64,000 bases of DNA from Polynucleobacter sp. MWH-Jannik1A5. Lineage in GTDB: Bacteria > Pseudomonadota > Gammaproteobacteria > Burkholderiales > Burkholderiaceae. The translations under genes were made by a program, and so were the position numbers. The DNA is taken from positions 1,710,963 to 1,774,962 of the forward strand of contig NZ_JACVPQ010000001.1 of the NCBI RefSeq assembly GCF_018881795.1, read 5' to 3'. Numbering within the stretch: the stretch's first letter is position 1; the number at the start of each line of letters is the position of its first letter. A model generated the notes under the pieces. The model was not told where the DNA came from. It was given only the letters and a program-made list of their open reading frames with translations, and did not search any database. Shown here piece after piece: positions 27,450-37,383 of the stretch.

Positions 27450-28091
27450 CTACAAATCGTTATATAGATAGAGTTCCTCCTCCTCGGATTTTGGTTGAGT
27501 TGAGGTTGGATCGTATAGAGCCACTATTTTTTTCCTGTATATCGGTATTGCCTCCATAGTTTCTTTCATAACAGCTGCTTTTGCATGAATGAGCGTGGGA
27601 AATTTATGAGGCAAGAATCCGCTAGGATTACGAGCCCAAAATAGTTTGGAGCTCCCTTTATAAGGACCCACGTTATAAAAGCCGCCTTCAATATTTACCC
27701 ATTCAGATTTTCTTGAATAGCTTTCGGTCCAAATTTCACCCGATAAAAGGCCCGAACTTTGCTTGTCGATTCTATTCAACATGTAACTCACTTCTTCATT
27801 CGGAAATTTACATAATGGGATGGCGCAGCCAAAACACATGTTCATGTAAACGTACCTTACTTCTCCGATGCTCCTTTTGTATTTTTGGCCGATCGACATC
27901 AGCCCCTCACCAGTTTTCTTGCACTTCTCGCATAAATATTTAGAGGTATAGCCAGAAATGCCAAATGGACTCATCCGATCATAAATACTCACCCATTCGC
28001 GAGAATCTTTTTCAATTTTCGGAATTAATCCATTTTCAAAATCATCCGATGAATATCTTTTAAAACCGCAGCCGTGGTTCCAGTTGATCAT
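27450..28091 (-). CDS. Unknown island protein with cysteine pairs (putative zinc finger)
   Basis: The product is 213 residues from the ATG at 28091. That start is preferred because GGAGG sits 9 bases upstream and the ATG overlaps the stop of the preceding AlpA-like gene as ATGA; the frame itself extends to 28118. CEKCKKTGEGLM at about 55-66 and MCFGCAIPLC at about 85-94 supply CxxC pairs suited to one zinc site. The rest is alpha/beta with aromatic residues (EWVNIEGGFYNVGPYKG, KLFWARNPSGFLPHKFP) and an acidic C-terminus. I recognise no family. Its place between the AlpA-like and primase genes suggests an early function of the element. Confidence 0.7.
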   Translation of the reverse strand: MINWNHGCGFKRYSSDDFENGLIPKIEKDSREWVSIYDRMSPFGISGYTSKYLCEKCKKTGEGLMSIGQKYKRSIGEVRYVYMNMCFGCAIPLCKFPNEEVSYMLNRIDKQSSGLLSGEIWTESYSRKSEWVNIEGGFYNVGPYKGSSKLFWARNPSGFLPHKFPTLIHAKAAVMKETMEAIPIYRKKIVALYDPTSTQPKSEEEELYLYNDL

Positions 28092-28288
28092 TTGGAGATC
28101 CTCCGTTTTGATACCCAAGAAATAACATCGCTCCTTAAGTAGACGGGGGTCCTTTTGTCAATCCAAGAGCATGGTATTGGGTCCATGCTCACTCTGTTGC
28201 GATCTACCCATCTCTTGGTTTTGCCGAGCATGGACCCAACTTCATGCGAACGCATGGGTTGGTCAGTTAAGTTAACTTCAGTTTTCAT
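28088..28288 (-). CDS. AlpA/excisionase-like small DNA-binding protein
   Basis: The product is 66 residues. SHEVGSMLGKTKRWVDRNRVSMDPIP is a MerR/AlpA-type helix-turn-helix, followed by the short beta-hairpin region with PVYLRSDVISWVSKRR, as in AlpA and excisionases. AlpA activates the integrase of CP4-type elements, and related proteins act as directionality factors. The gene overlaps the integrase gene by 11 bases and the next gene by 4, so the three are co-translated. It probably controls excision or early transcription of the island. Confidence 0.8.
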   Translation of the reverse strand: MKTEVNLTDQPMRSHEVGSMLGKTKRWVDRNRVSMDPIPCSWIDKRTPVYLRSDVISWVSKRRISK

Positions 28289-29582
28289 CTTTACTACCTT
28301 TCATAGGTGTTGTCTGATCCGCAATTTCTTCAACAAGATTTGCTAGGGTTTGCCATGCTTCGGCTACGGATTCAGGATCTACCGAATAATGGCGGTCCAT
28401 TGTTGAAGTCTGTGAGTGGTCCAGCATTGCTTGGACCAAATGGGAGGGGATGTTCTTATAACGAGCAATCGACGCTGAGCATTTCCGCATATCTTTTGGT
28501 CTATATGCGTATTCACCTTCGCGTCCAAGCTCTTTATTGATCTGAGTAAGTACAACCCGCCCCTCGTTTACTTGGAATATCTTTTCAGTTGGACTCCTGC
28601 CAGCACATTGCTCTTGAATGATTGCTAATGCTTGTTTGGACAAATAAATTACGTGAGGCGTCCTAGATTTCATTTCCCTAATGGTTAATGTTTTCATTTT
28701 GGGATTGAAGTCAGATACCGTAGGGCGAAGTGGCTCTTCAGATCTTTTCGCCGTCAATAGCAAGAACTTTATGTAATTAACAGCGTCTCGGTATTGATCT
28801 TTAAGTCCGTTAAGCTGCGCCCAAAATTCAGGTAGTCCAGATCTCCATAGCCGGCCTTCATCCGAGGAAGACTTGTTAAGGGTCACATAGCTTTCATGAC
28901 CTTTTACGAATATATTTTTGGCTATGGGAAATTTGGAGTTAGATAGCACAGCCTTTAACCATGCTGCATCAGACGCAGATCTTATTGGGGCTTTATTTGA
29001 ATAGTCCTTGTACCATTCAAGTAGCTCTTGTGCGCCGAGGTCCTTAAGTTTCGTATTGGTGAATTCAAATAGAGGGCCGGGTTTTCTTGCCTTTTTGGCA
29101 TTTCCAAATGCTGCTCGGGACTGATCAGCTGTAATGCCTGGGGCAATCAAGCCCAATATTTGTTTTTTAGAGCGGTCTGAAAGGTTAAGCACTTCACCTT
29201 TTCTATTTTTTCTGGTGTGCTCATTTGCATAACGCTTAAAGGCTTCTCCAAGCGTAATGCCAAGTTTGGCATCTTCTTGATTGTTGGCGGTGAAATCTAA
29301 GCCCTCAACCTCGTTACCAAGCTCTAGATTTGCATTGATTCGCTTTACCCAGCTCCTAGCTTCTGTAATGGGGTGTGCATCTGGATTAAGCCCCGATGTT
29401 AGAAAGCAGGCCTTACCTTTGAAGGTTCTTCTGTATACCCACGATTTAGCGCCACTCTTCAGGGAGCGGAGAAAGAGGTGAGGCTCCTTATCGTCTTTTC
29501 TATATTGGCTAGATTGTGGGTTCATTGATGTGCCTTTTTGGTAAGCACATCCGATAGTATGGAATTCGGGGTCGATTTCCAA
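28278..29582 (-). CDS. Tyrosine recombinase (island integrase)
   Basis: The product is up to 434 residues. An arm-binding-like N-terminus (HLFLRSLKSGAKSWVYRRTFKGK) and a SAM-like core domain precede the catalytic domain. The tetrad is recognisable: Arg280 in LLLTAKRSEE, a beta-hairpin Lys305 (REMKSRTPHVIYLS), Arg366 in RPKDMRKCSAS, His389 in MLDHSQ, and the nucleophile Tyr399 in MDRHYS. The first histidine of the usual HxxR box is replaced (K-D-M-R). It lies directly beside the 3' end of tRNA-Asn, the classic position for a tRNA-targeting integrase. An internal ATG at 29525 with aaaaagg upstream is an equally good start and would remove 19 residues. It overlaps the AlpA-like gene by 11 bases. 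Confidence 0.92.
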   Translation of the reverse strand: MEIDPEFHTIGCAYQKGTSMNPQSSQYRKDDKEPHLFLRSLKSGAKSWVYRRTFKGKACFLTSGLNPDAHPITEARSWVKRINANLELGNEVEGLDFTANNQEDAKLGITLGEAFKRYANEHTRKNRKGEVLNLSDRSKKQILGLIAPGITADQSRAAFGNAKKARKPGPLFEFTNTKLKDLGAQELLEWYKDYSNKAPIRSASDAAWLKAVLSNSKFPIAKNIFVKGHESYVTLNKSSSDEGRLWRSGLPEFWAQLNGLKDQYRDAVNYIKFLLLTAKRSEEPLRPTVSDFNPKMKTLTIREMKSRTPHVIYLSKQALAIIQEQCAGRSPTEKIFQVNEGRVVLTQINKELGREGEYAYRPKDMRKCSASIARYKNIPSHLVQAMLDHSQTSTMDRHYSVDPESVAEAWQTLANLVEEIADQTTPMKGSKDEN

Positions 29583-29714
29583 GAAATAGTCGTAGATAGC
29601 CAGATTTGGACTAACGACCTATGCGTTTGATTCATTCATTTCTCCTTGTACAAAAATTGGACAAAGAGGTAGAACAAAAGACTTTTTAGGCTGGGCAGGG
29701 TGCCCACCAAAGAA

Positions 29715-29747
29715 AAAACCCTGTAGCTATTAGGCATACAGGGTTTT
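29715..29747 (-). terminator. Terminator of tRNA-Asn
   Basis: On the minus strand, 4 bases after the tRNA CCA, the arms aaaaccctgta and tacagggtttt form an 11-bp stem, followed by further T residues. It ends tRNA-Asn transcription and separates it from the integrase gene. Confidence 0.85.
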
Positions 29748-29751
29748 AATT

Positions 29752-29827
29752 TGGCTCCTCGACCTGGGCTCGAACCAGGGACCTACGGATTAACAGTCCG
29801 GCGCTCTACCGACTGAGCTATCGAGGA
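29752..29827 (-). tRNA. tRNA-Asn (anticodon GUU)
   Basis: The minus strand folds as a full 76-base cloverleaf. The acceptor stem TCCTCGA pairs with TCGAGGA, the D-arm is GCTCAGTCGGTAGAGC, and the anticodon arm CCGGACTGTTAATCCGT has GTT in the loop. The variable loop is AGGTC, the T-arm CCTGGTTCGAGCCCAGG, the discriminator G, and CCA is encoded. The tRNA is intact, as expected if the island restored its 3' end on integration. Confidence 0.97.
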
Positions 29828-29848
29828 ATAAGCCGATATTATAGCAAG

Positions 29849-30733
29849 ATGAAATCACTTCTTCCCACTTCTGTGCAGATCCCCAAAGTACTGACGATTG
29901 CTGGGTCTGATAGCGGCGGCGGGGCGGGGCTCCAAGCCGATCTCAAGGTCATCACTGCCCTTGGTGGCTATGGCATGTCGGTGATAACCGCAATTACTGC
30001 TCAAAACACCTTGGGTGTCACGCGTATTCAGGATATTGATCTAGATATTGTTGAGGCTCAGATTGATGCAGTTTTATTGGATATTGGGGCTGATATTGTC
30101 AAAATTGGCATGTTGGCCAGCCCAGAAATAGTCAAGATCGTAGCTAAATCTTTACGCAAGCACGGCGTGAAACGTATTGTTCTTGATCCTGTATTGCGAG
30201 CGACTTCTGGTGCAAGTTTGGGTGGTGATGACACTGCGCAGGCCATGATTTCTGAATTGTTTCCAATTGCAACATTGATTACGCCCAATTTAGATGAGGC
30301 TTCTTTATTGCTAGGTCGTGAGATTCGCGGGCCCAATGATTTCAAACTGGCCGCCGAAGAATTGCTTGATATGGGACCACAGGCAGTGCTGATTAAAGGC
30401 GGACATCTTGATAGCACGCATACCCAAATTACAGACTACCTAATGTGGCGCACCATCGAAGATGGTTTGGAAGTAGTGCAGACAAAAGAATTCAAACACT
30501 ATCGTGTAAATACGGTAAATACCCATGGCACTGGATGTTCATTAGCCTCTGCAATCGCTACATACCTTGCTGATGGTCATGACCTCAGCCACGCAGTAGC
30601 TAAGGCAATTGCCTATGTAGAGGCAGGTCTTGAGGCGGGTCGTTTCTTAAGTATTGGTGAGGGTCCTGGGCCTTTATGGCACATGCACGACTTTTATCCA
30701 ACCGCGCTTTTGGATGAGAAAGATAAGTACTAA
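29849..30733 (+). CDS. thiD: Hydroxymethylpyrimidine/phosphomethylpyrimidine kinase
   Basis: The product is 294 residues, a ribokinase-fold ThiD that phosphorylates HMP to HMP-P and then HMP-PP for thiamine synthesis. TIAGSDSGGGAGLQADLK, TAITAQNT, a VLDPVLRATSG strand, LITPNLDEASLLLG and the C-terminal VNTHGTGCSLASAIA anion-hole motif are all present. The length is slightly more than usual (about 265-270) because of a short N-terminal extension and a C-terminal tail. It starts 21 bases beyond tRNA-Asn on the opposite strand and converges on thiE, so it is outside the riboswitch operon although in the same pathway. Confidence 0.95.
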   Translation: MKSLLPTSVQIPKVLTIAGSDSGGGAGLQADLKVITALGGYGMSVITAITAQNTLGVTRIQDIDLDIVEAQIDAVLLDIGADIVKIGMLASPEIVKIVAKSLRKHGVKRIVLDPVLRATSGASLGGDDTAQAMISELFPIATLITPNLDEASLLLGREIRGPNDFKLAAEELLDMGPQAVLIKGGHLDSTHTQITDYLMWRTIEDGLEVVQTKEFKHYRVNTVNTHGTGCSLASAIATYLADGHDLSHAVAKAIAYVEAGLEAGRFLSIGEGPGPLWHMHDFYPTALLDEKDKY

Positions 30734-30758
30734 AAAATATTGTTAAAGCTATTTTTAC

Positions 30759-31685
30759 TTAAGCTTGCATTAATTCTTGCAAGTGTTTGACCGAAGCCTT
30801 TGGATCTTTGGCTTGTGTAATGGCTCTGACTACAGCTACTGAGCCCACACCACTTCTAGCGACCGCATGAATACTGTCTTGATCAATGCCGCCAATAGCC
30901 ACTAGCGGGTAGTGACTCATGAGCTTGGCATATTGATATAGACGACCAAGACCTTGTGGTGCTGTAGGCATCTTCTTTAAGTTCGTCGGAAATACTGCGC
31001 CCATGGCGATATAGCTTGGGCAGAAACGATCTGCATAGGCAAGCTCCGCATATCCATGGGTACTTAAGCCTAAGCGCAAACCTGCCGCACGAATCTCATC
31101 TAAGTCAGCCACTTCCATATCCTCTTGACCTAAATGCACGCCATATGCGCCCGCATCAATTGCTTCTTGCCAATAGTCGTTAATAAATAGCAGTGTTTTA
31201 CTATCTTTAACTGCGGCAACAGATTCTTTGATTTGTTTTCGAATCTTGGACTTATCTTCGGATTTAAATCGTAATTGCACTGTCGGAATTTCTGCATCGA
31301 CCATGCGCTTCACCCAATCAGCATCTGGCATCACGCCATATAAGCCTAAGCGTTTTGGACACTCCTTAAACGCATTGGGATTCATATTGCGAGTCCAAGG
31401 GAGCAAATCAAAATGTTCTGGTCTGCTGGGCCACTTAAATGGATTAAAGCCCCCATCCTGCAAAGTCATGCGTGACCAAGCTTTACCAAGAACTTTGGCA
31501 TCCGCTTCGATAAAGCCCATGTCAATGGCAGCTAAGGCGCCAGCCAATTCGTAATGATCAACTGCCGCCTCGTTATCTATCTGTGGTGGTGGCGTGTTTA
31601 AGCTGAAGGTCGGAATCGGAATGCATAGATCCGCATTGCGATGCGCTGCAACGATTTGGTCGGCAAGATCACGTATTAAGCTCAT
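30759..31685 (-). CDS. thiE: Thiamine-phosphate synthase with N-terminal extension
   Basis: The product is 308 residues. The C-terminal 200 form the TIM-barrel that joins HMP-PP and thiazole phosphate: RLGLYGVMPD, TVQLRFK, LFINDYWQEAIDAGAYGVHLGQEDM, LGLSTHGYAEL, YIAMGAVFPTNLKKMP, PLVAIGGIDQDS and GVGSVAVVRAI. The usual IINDR reads FINDYW, so an active-site arginine appears replaced. The first 110 residues (IPTFSLNTPPPQ, ADAKVLGKAWSRMTLQDGGFNPFKWPSRPEHFDLLPW) form an extension not present in E. coli ThiE. Last gene of the riboswitch operon, 22 bases after thiG. Confidence 0.88.
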   Translation of the reverse strand: MSLIRDLADQIVAAHRNADLCIPIPTFSLNTPPPQIDNEAAVDHYELAGALAAIDMGFIEADAKVLGKAWSRMTLQDGGFNPFKWPSRPEHFDLLPWTRNMNPNAFKECPKRLGLYGVMPDADWVKRMVDAEIPTVQLRFKSEDKSKIRKQIKESVAAVKDSKTLLFINDYWQEAIDAGAYGVHLGQEDMEVADLDEIRAAGLRLGLSTHGYAELAYADRFCPSYIAMGAVFPTNLKKMPTAPQGLGRLYQYAKLMSHYPLVAIGGIDQDSIHAVARSGVGSVAVVRAITQAKDPKASVKHLQELMQA

Positions 31686-31707
31686 CAGTTCAGTGTACTG
31701 AAGTTCA

Positions 31708-32526
31708 CTACGATTGATGCCAAAAAGGCGTTCCCACCAAAGGCGTGCTGGCTTGAGCTGATGCTTGGGGTTTCATGGCGCCCGATAAATAGGCTGCACG
31801 TCCTGCATCTACCGCCATTGCAAAGGCTTTGGCCATGACTACAGGATCGTCGGCCAATGCCACTGCGGTATTGAGGAGTACACCATCAAAACCCCATTCC
31901 ATCACGGTACATGCGTGCGAAGGAAGGCCTAAGCCCGCATCGACTAAGAGCGGCACTTTCAAACGATCGCGCAAGAGTTTCATGGCATATGGATTCAAAG
32001 GTCCTTGGCCTGTACCAATCGGTGCTGCCCATGGCATTACTGCTTGGCAACCCACATCGACTAAACGTTGGCACAAAATCAGATCCTCAGTGCAATATGG
32101 CAAGACCTTAAAGCCATCTTTAATTAAAGTCTCAGCAGTTTGTACTAAGCGCAAAACATCGGGTTGCAAAGTGTAGTCATCACCAATGAGTTCTAACTTA
32201 ATCCAATCCGTTTCAAAAACTTCACGGGCCATTTGTGCAGTGGTAATGACTTCTTGCGGACTATGGCAGCCAGCTGTATTAGGTAGTACAGGTACGGCCA
32301 TCTTTTTGAGTAATTCCCAGAAGCCACTATGCGATTCAGCGGTGGAAGTGCCTTGACGACGCAAGCTCACGGTAATCATGGCTGGATTAGATGCCTGCAC
32401 AGCATTTTCTAAAACCTGAGGAGAGGGGTAACGTGAAGTTCCCAATAGCAAGCGACTAGCGAAACTCTCGCCATATAGAACGAGGGTATCAGCGCTACTG
32501 AGATTGCTAGGTAATGGGGCGTTCAT
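31708..32526 (-). CDS. thiG: Thiazole synthase
   Basis: The product is 272 residues, a TIM-barrel protein that forms the thiazole ring from deoxyxylulose 5-phosphate, dehydroglycine and the ThiS thiocarboxylate. [60 protein letters not shown] (with the Schiff-base lysine), [49 protein letters not shown] are all typical. It lies 22 bases after thiS in the riboswitch operon. With ThiO upstream, dehydroglycine comes from oxidation of glycine rather than from tyrosine by ThiH. Confidence 0.97.
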   Translation of the reverse strand: MNAPLPSNLSSADTLVLYGESFASRLLLGTSRYPSPQVLENAVQASNPAMITVSLRRQGTSTAESHSGFWELLKKMAVPVLPNTAGCHSPQEVITTAQMAREVFETDWIKLELIGDDYTLQPDVLRLVQTAETLIKDGFKVLPYCTEDLILCQRLVDVGCQAVMPWAAPIGTGQGPLNPYAMKLLRDRLKVPLLVDAGLGLPSHACTVMEWGFDGVLLNTAVALADDPVVMAKAFAMAVDAGRAAYLSGAMKPQASAQASTPLVGTPFWHQS

Positions 32527-32548
32527 ATTAAGTCAGTTCGTTATTGCA

Positions 32549-32746
32549 TCACCCGCCAGTAACGGGGGCGATCACTTCAATTTGGTCATTCTCATTCAAG
32601 ACAAACTCTTGATGCTTTGTCTTGGGTACAAAATTCAGATTCACAGCAACAGCATAGGGCGGTTTAGCGTTAATCAGCGCTAGCGCATCGCTCACCAGAC
32701 TTTGACTTGGTAAGTCGTACTCCACTTGATTCACGATTACGCGCAT
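32549..32746 (-). CDS. thiS: Sulfur carrier protein
   Basis: The product is 65 residues with a ubiquitin-like beta-grasp fold ending in the required Gly-Gly (VIAPVTGG), which is adenylated and thiocarboxylated to supply sulfur to ThiG. The pattern MRVIVNQVEYDLPSQSLVSDAL and YAVAVNLNFVPK fits the family. Its start overlaps the end of thiO by 10 bases, so translation is coupled. No thiF is in view, so adenylation would depend on a ThiF/MoeB protein encoded elsewhere. Confidence 0.95.
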   Translation of the reverse strand: MRVIVNQVEYDLPSQSLVSDALALINAKPPYAVAVNLNFVPKTKHQEFVLNENDQIEVIAPVTGG

Positions 32747-33888
32747 ATGGCCTCAACTTGATTGTCATCTTGCGTCATGCTTAAACCCAATTCCAATGCG
32801 GTCTTGCTAGAACCTTCTGCCAGCAACTGCAAAGCGCAATCCAAAACTGCCGGAGCAATCATAAAACCATGGCGGTATAGGCCGTTGATCATGATCAAAT
32901 CCACCAACCCTTTTTCTTTTCTCACCCGAATTTCTGGAAGATTATTTTTTAAAGTAGGGCGACACTGCGTTGCCATTTCTAAAATACGGGCTTCTGCAAA
33001 GCCGCTATGGATGGTATAGACCGCACTCAGTAGCTCCATCGCAGAGCGCACACTCATCTCTGAGAGGTCGTCGGATTCAATCTCGGTAGCGCCCACCACG
33101 TAGATATCGTTTTCCTTGGGGGCAATATAGATTGGGTAGCGTGGGTGAATCAATCTTGTGGGGCGGCGCAGTTTAACTTCGGGCGCATAAAGTCGCACCA
33201 CCTCACCACGAACACCACGCAAGGTATTAGGCTTGTCACCAGAAGACCAGGACTCTTTTGCGCCAGTGCCGCGACAGTCAATGACCGCTTTGTAGCTAGA
33301 CTGCCGACGTAGCTCTTGCGGGTCAACTTCCGTGTGCCAATGGCAATTCACCTTCAATAGCTTGAGCTCACTAGCAAGTGCATTGAGTAATTGGCGATTA
33401 TCTAGCTGACCTTCATTAGGTAAGTACATGCCTTGAGTAAAGCGATCGGCAACACCTGGTTCTAAATCACGTAAAGCATCACTATTTAACTTTTGTGGTG
33501 CGCTTAAATCCGAGTTAGAGCGGCAGTTTTTTTCTAGATGCGCTGCAAAACGCTCAGCTTCACTAGCGTCTTGTCGATGCCAGAGGATAAGCGTCCCATC
33601 TTGCTGAAAGTAAACTGAATCAGACAACTCAGAAATGAGCTCCTTCCACCGAGGCAGGCTATGCAAGCCCATACGGACAACAGAGTCCTCCGTAATTGCC
33701 GATTCCGCTAATGGCGCCAGCATTGCCGCCGCAATTCGTGCTGCAGCATGTGCCCCCTCAGCACCACCCTTATCGAATAACTCAACCTGAGCACCGCTCC
33801 TAGCAAGGGCAACTGCCAGCAAGCGACCCATGAGGCCGCCACCGACAATTGCATACTTACTTTGAGAGAGGTTCAAGCTGTTTGCCAT
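32737..33888 (-). CDS. thiO: Glycine oxidase (FAD-dependent)
   Basis: The product is 383 residues. The N-terminal Rossmann motif YAIVGGGLMGRLLAVALARSGAQVELFD binds FAD. The middle has the DAO-family substrate region (YLPNEGQLDNRQLLNAL), and the C-terminus has NGLYRHGFMIAPAV, typical of glycine and sarcosine oxidases. It oxidises glycine to iminoglycine, the ThiG substrate, using oxygen. It lies 15 bases after thiC and overlaps thiS. The presence of thiO instead of thiH marks an aerobic-type thiazole pathway. Confidence 0.95.
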   Translation of the reverse strand: MANSLNLSQSKYAIVGGGLMGRLLAVALARSGAQVELFDKGGAEGAHAAARIAAAMLAPLAESAITEDSVVRMGLHSLPRWKELISELSDSVYFQQDGTLILWHRQDASEAERFAAHLEKNCRSNSDLSAPQKLNSDALRDLEPGVADRFTQGMYLPNEGQLDNRQLLNALASELKLLKVNCHWHTEVDPQELRRQSSYKAVIDCRGTGAKESWSSGDKPNTLRGVRGEVVRLYAPEVKLRRPTRLIHPRYPIYIAPKENDIYVVGATEIESDDLSEMSVRSAMELLSAVYTIHSGFAEARILEMATQCRPTLKNNLPEIRVRKEKGLVDLIMINGLYRHGFMIAPAVLDCALQLLAEGSSKTALELGLSMTQDDNQVEAICA

Positions 33889-33903
33889 CGTATAAATCAG
33901 TAG

Positions 33904-35853
<1,950 letters not shown>

Positions 35854-35895
35854 CTAGCTGTTTTAGATGGACGAAACCGGGTGTCGGTCTGATGT

Positions 35896-35984
35896 AACTC
35901 CCCACGCCAGCATTACCTGGATCGGGTTAAAGGGTCTTTCTCAGCGCCTTCAGACTAAAAACCTCTGAAGGGCACCCCTGTTTC
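35896..35984 (-). promoter_or_regulatory. TPP riboswitch (thi box) upstream of thiC
   Basis: The minus strand has the conserved thi-box elements in order: aggggtgccc, a long P3 hairpin (cttcag...ctgaag), gcgctgagaaagacccttt with the CUGAGA motif, aacccgatccaggtaatg with the pyrophosphate-sensing helix, then ctggcgtggggag closing near P1. It should shut off the thiCOSGE operon when thiamine pyrophosphate is plentiful, probably by hiding the thiC ribosome-binding site or by termination; no obvious terminator lies between it and thiC, which favours translational control. Confidence 0.96.
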
Positions 35985-36074
35985 ATCCTTAATCAGGATT
36001 TAACCACGAATTAGGGTCTTGATGCATGACTTCGGTCAAGCAGGTCTTTCAAGGAGTGATTGGGGCTTAGGATC

Positions 36075-36908
36075 TTACTTATTGCGACGCAATATGAAGT
36101 CAGCTGTCACAAAGGCGGCATCCGAAGTAAATTCATCAGCCAAGATTCTGGCAGCAGCTTCGCCCAGGGAAATCTCTATAAAGCCGCTCACTTCGCCATC
36201 ATGGTTTGTTGGCACAAAGTTATCGGCTAATTCTAGGTCGTAAATATAGAGCTGCTCATCATGAAAGCCTCGACCTAAAGAGGGGCGACGCATATGAATA
36301 CGACCTACGGGCTCAATTTGATCCGCAATTTGCTCGGGTACGCCAGCTTCTTCCCAAAGCTCACGACGTGCGCTAACCCAAGGAGTTTCATCTGCAGTGA
36401 TGCCGCCAGCAGATAAGTTATCTAACTTACCGGGATCAGTCGGTTTTGTTTCACTACGCCTGCCCAACCAAATCGTATTGCTTTGGGTATAGCCATTGAT
36501 ATGTGTTGCCATACTCCGAAAGCCAAAGGTACGAAACGCAGCACGCTCCATGCGAAAGTACTTGTGACCATTTTGATCGACCCAAGCAAAATCCTCATTA
36601 CGCCAACCAGGAATAAATCCAGCTACGCGCATGCGATTGGCTAACTGATAAAGACTGTTCGATAAATCTCTTGGTTTACTTAATTGAATCGTGAGCTTGT
36701 CATGACCCATGGAAATGTACGGAACAGATTCCTTTTGCAAAGATTCCTGCAAATAGGGAATGAATTCAGGATTGAGATGACCAATCAACTGCTCGTCTAT
36801 TGCGCTGCGAGATAAATAGATTGGCAAATAATCAGCAGGGGCAGAACGCGCCGTGTTTTGGAGCATTTCCTCAAGGGCTGCTAGCGTGCTGGTTGAAAGA
36901 CTGGTCAT
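36075..36908 (-). CDS. NUDIX hydrolase with DUF4743 N-terminal domain
   Basis: The product is 277 residues from the ATG at 36908 (taggg just upstream); a GTG at 36959 would add 17 residues of little resemblance to the family. The N-terminal half (VPYISMGHDKLTIQL, LANRMRVAGFIPGWRNEDFAW, RMERAAFRTFGFRS) is the DUF4743 domain found with thiamine-pyrophosphokinase-related NUDIX proteins. The NUDIX box is GGITADETPWVSARRELWEEAG, with the REx2EE core intact. The family removes pyrophosphate from nucleoside or cofactor derivatives; fungal relatives act on oxidised thiamine pyrophosphates. Its place beside the thiamine operon makes a thiamine-related repair role attractive but unproven. Confidence 0.85.
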   Translation of the reverse strand: MTSLSTSTLAALEEMLQNTARSAPADYLPIYLSRSAIDEQLIGHLNPEFIPYLQESLQKESVPYISMGHDKLTIQLSKPRDLSNSLYQLANRMRVAGFIPGWRNEDFAWVDQNGHKYFRMERAAFRTFGFRSMATHINGYTQSNTIWLGRRSETKPTDPGKLDNLSAGGITADETPWVSARRELWEEAGVPEQIADQIEPVGRIHMRRPSLGRGFHDEQLYIYDLELADNFVPTNHDGEVSGFIEISLGEAAARILADEFTSDAAFVTADFILRRNK

Positions 36909-37072
36909 GGCCCTAAGTGTAAGGGAACTTGGCTCCTTAACACATAACTGCAGCAGCACTGACTTAAATATTGGTCAGTAATTGCGCAAAGAAGGGGAAT
37001 CAAGTCTGCACACAATTTAGGCAAGCTAGGTCAGCCTATACAAATCTGTGACTTACGAAAACTTTTGCTGAT

Positions 37073-37095
37073 TTATCCACAAAGCCTGTGGATAA
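37073..37095. promoter_or_regulatory. Two perfect DnaA boxes in inverted orientation
   Basis: ttatccaca (37073-37081) and tgtggataa (37087-37095) both match the strict DnaA box consensus TTATCCACA, face each other and are 5 bases apart. They sit between tRNA-Arg and the NUDIX gene, not beside dnaA. The pair also forms a 9-bp hairpin after the tRNA 3' end, but without a T-tract, so it is a poor terminator. Confidence 0.75.
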
Positions 37096-37109
37096 GTATG
37101 ATGAATTTC

Positions 37110-37184
37110 TGGTCCCGCCGACAGGAATCGAACCTGTATCCCACGCTTAGGAGGCATGTGCACTATCCATTGTGCTACGGCGAG
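37110..37184 (-). tRNA. tRNA-Arg (anticodon CCU)
   Basis: The minus strand gives a 75-base cloverleaf. The acceptor CTCGCCG pairs with CGGCGGG (one U-G pair), the D-arm is GCACAATGGATAGTGC, and the anticodon loop CTCCTAA holds CCT, which reads AGG. The T-arm is ACAGGTTCGATTCCTGT, the discriminator A, and CCA is encoded. AGG is a rare codon in many proteobacteria, and this tRNA is a frequent integration site, but no element is inserted here. Confidence 0.95.
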
Positions 37185-37239
37185 ATGCGATAAAAATAAA
37201 AGTGTGTTATGCGAATTCTAATGAATGATCAGCCACAAA

Positions 37240-37383
37240 TTACCAACCACACAAAGCCCATACTTGATTTGTGATGGCCACCATCATATCGGGTGCAAAG
37301 TACATTGAAAAAATAAACAACAAAATCAATAAAGCAAACCCATAGGAAGTGATTTTCCAAAATGCGGACTTCTTCTTAAGCAT
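37240..37383 (-). CDS. Small single-pass membrane protein (47 aa) following the MFS gene
   Basis: An ATG at 37383 opens a 47-codon frame ending in TAA at 37240. It begins MLKKKSAFWKITSYGFALL, continues through a hydrophobic segment to FSMYFAPDMMVAIT, and ends ALCGW. Three lysines before one transmembrane helix of about 20 residues is a typical positive-inside small membrane protein. The start overlaps the last codons of the MFS gene (ATGCTTAA), so it is translationally coupled to it. It may be a small partner of the transporter, as seen for some oxalate/formate-type MFS proteins; that is inference. The sequence is too short for routine gene calling. Confidence 0.7.
   Translation of the reverse strand: MLKKKSAFWKITSYGFALLILLFIFSMYFAPDMMVAITNQVWALCGW

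Noticed and set aside
19914..29751. Second copy of the tRNA-Asn 3' end as attR
   Set aside because: No stretch resembling ggctcctcgacctggg was found in this interval, so the far attachment site is not identified.
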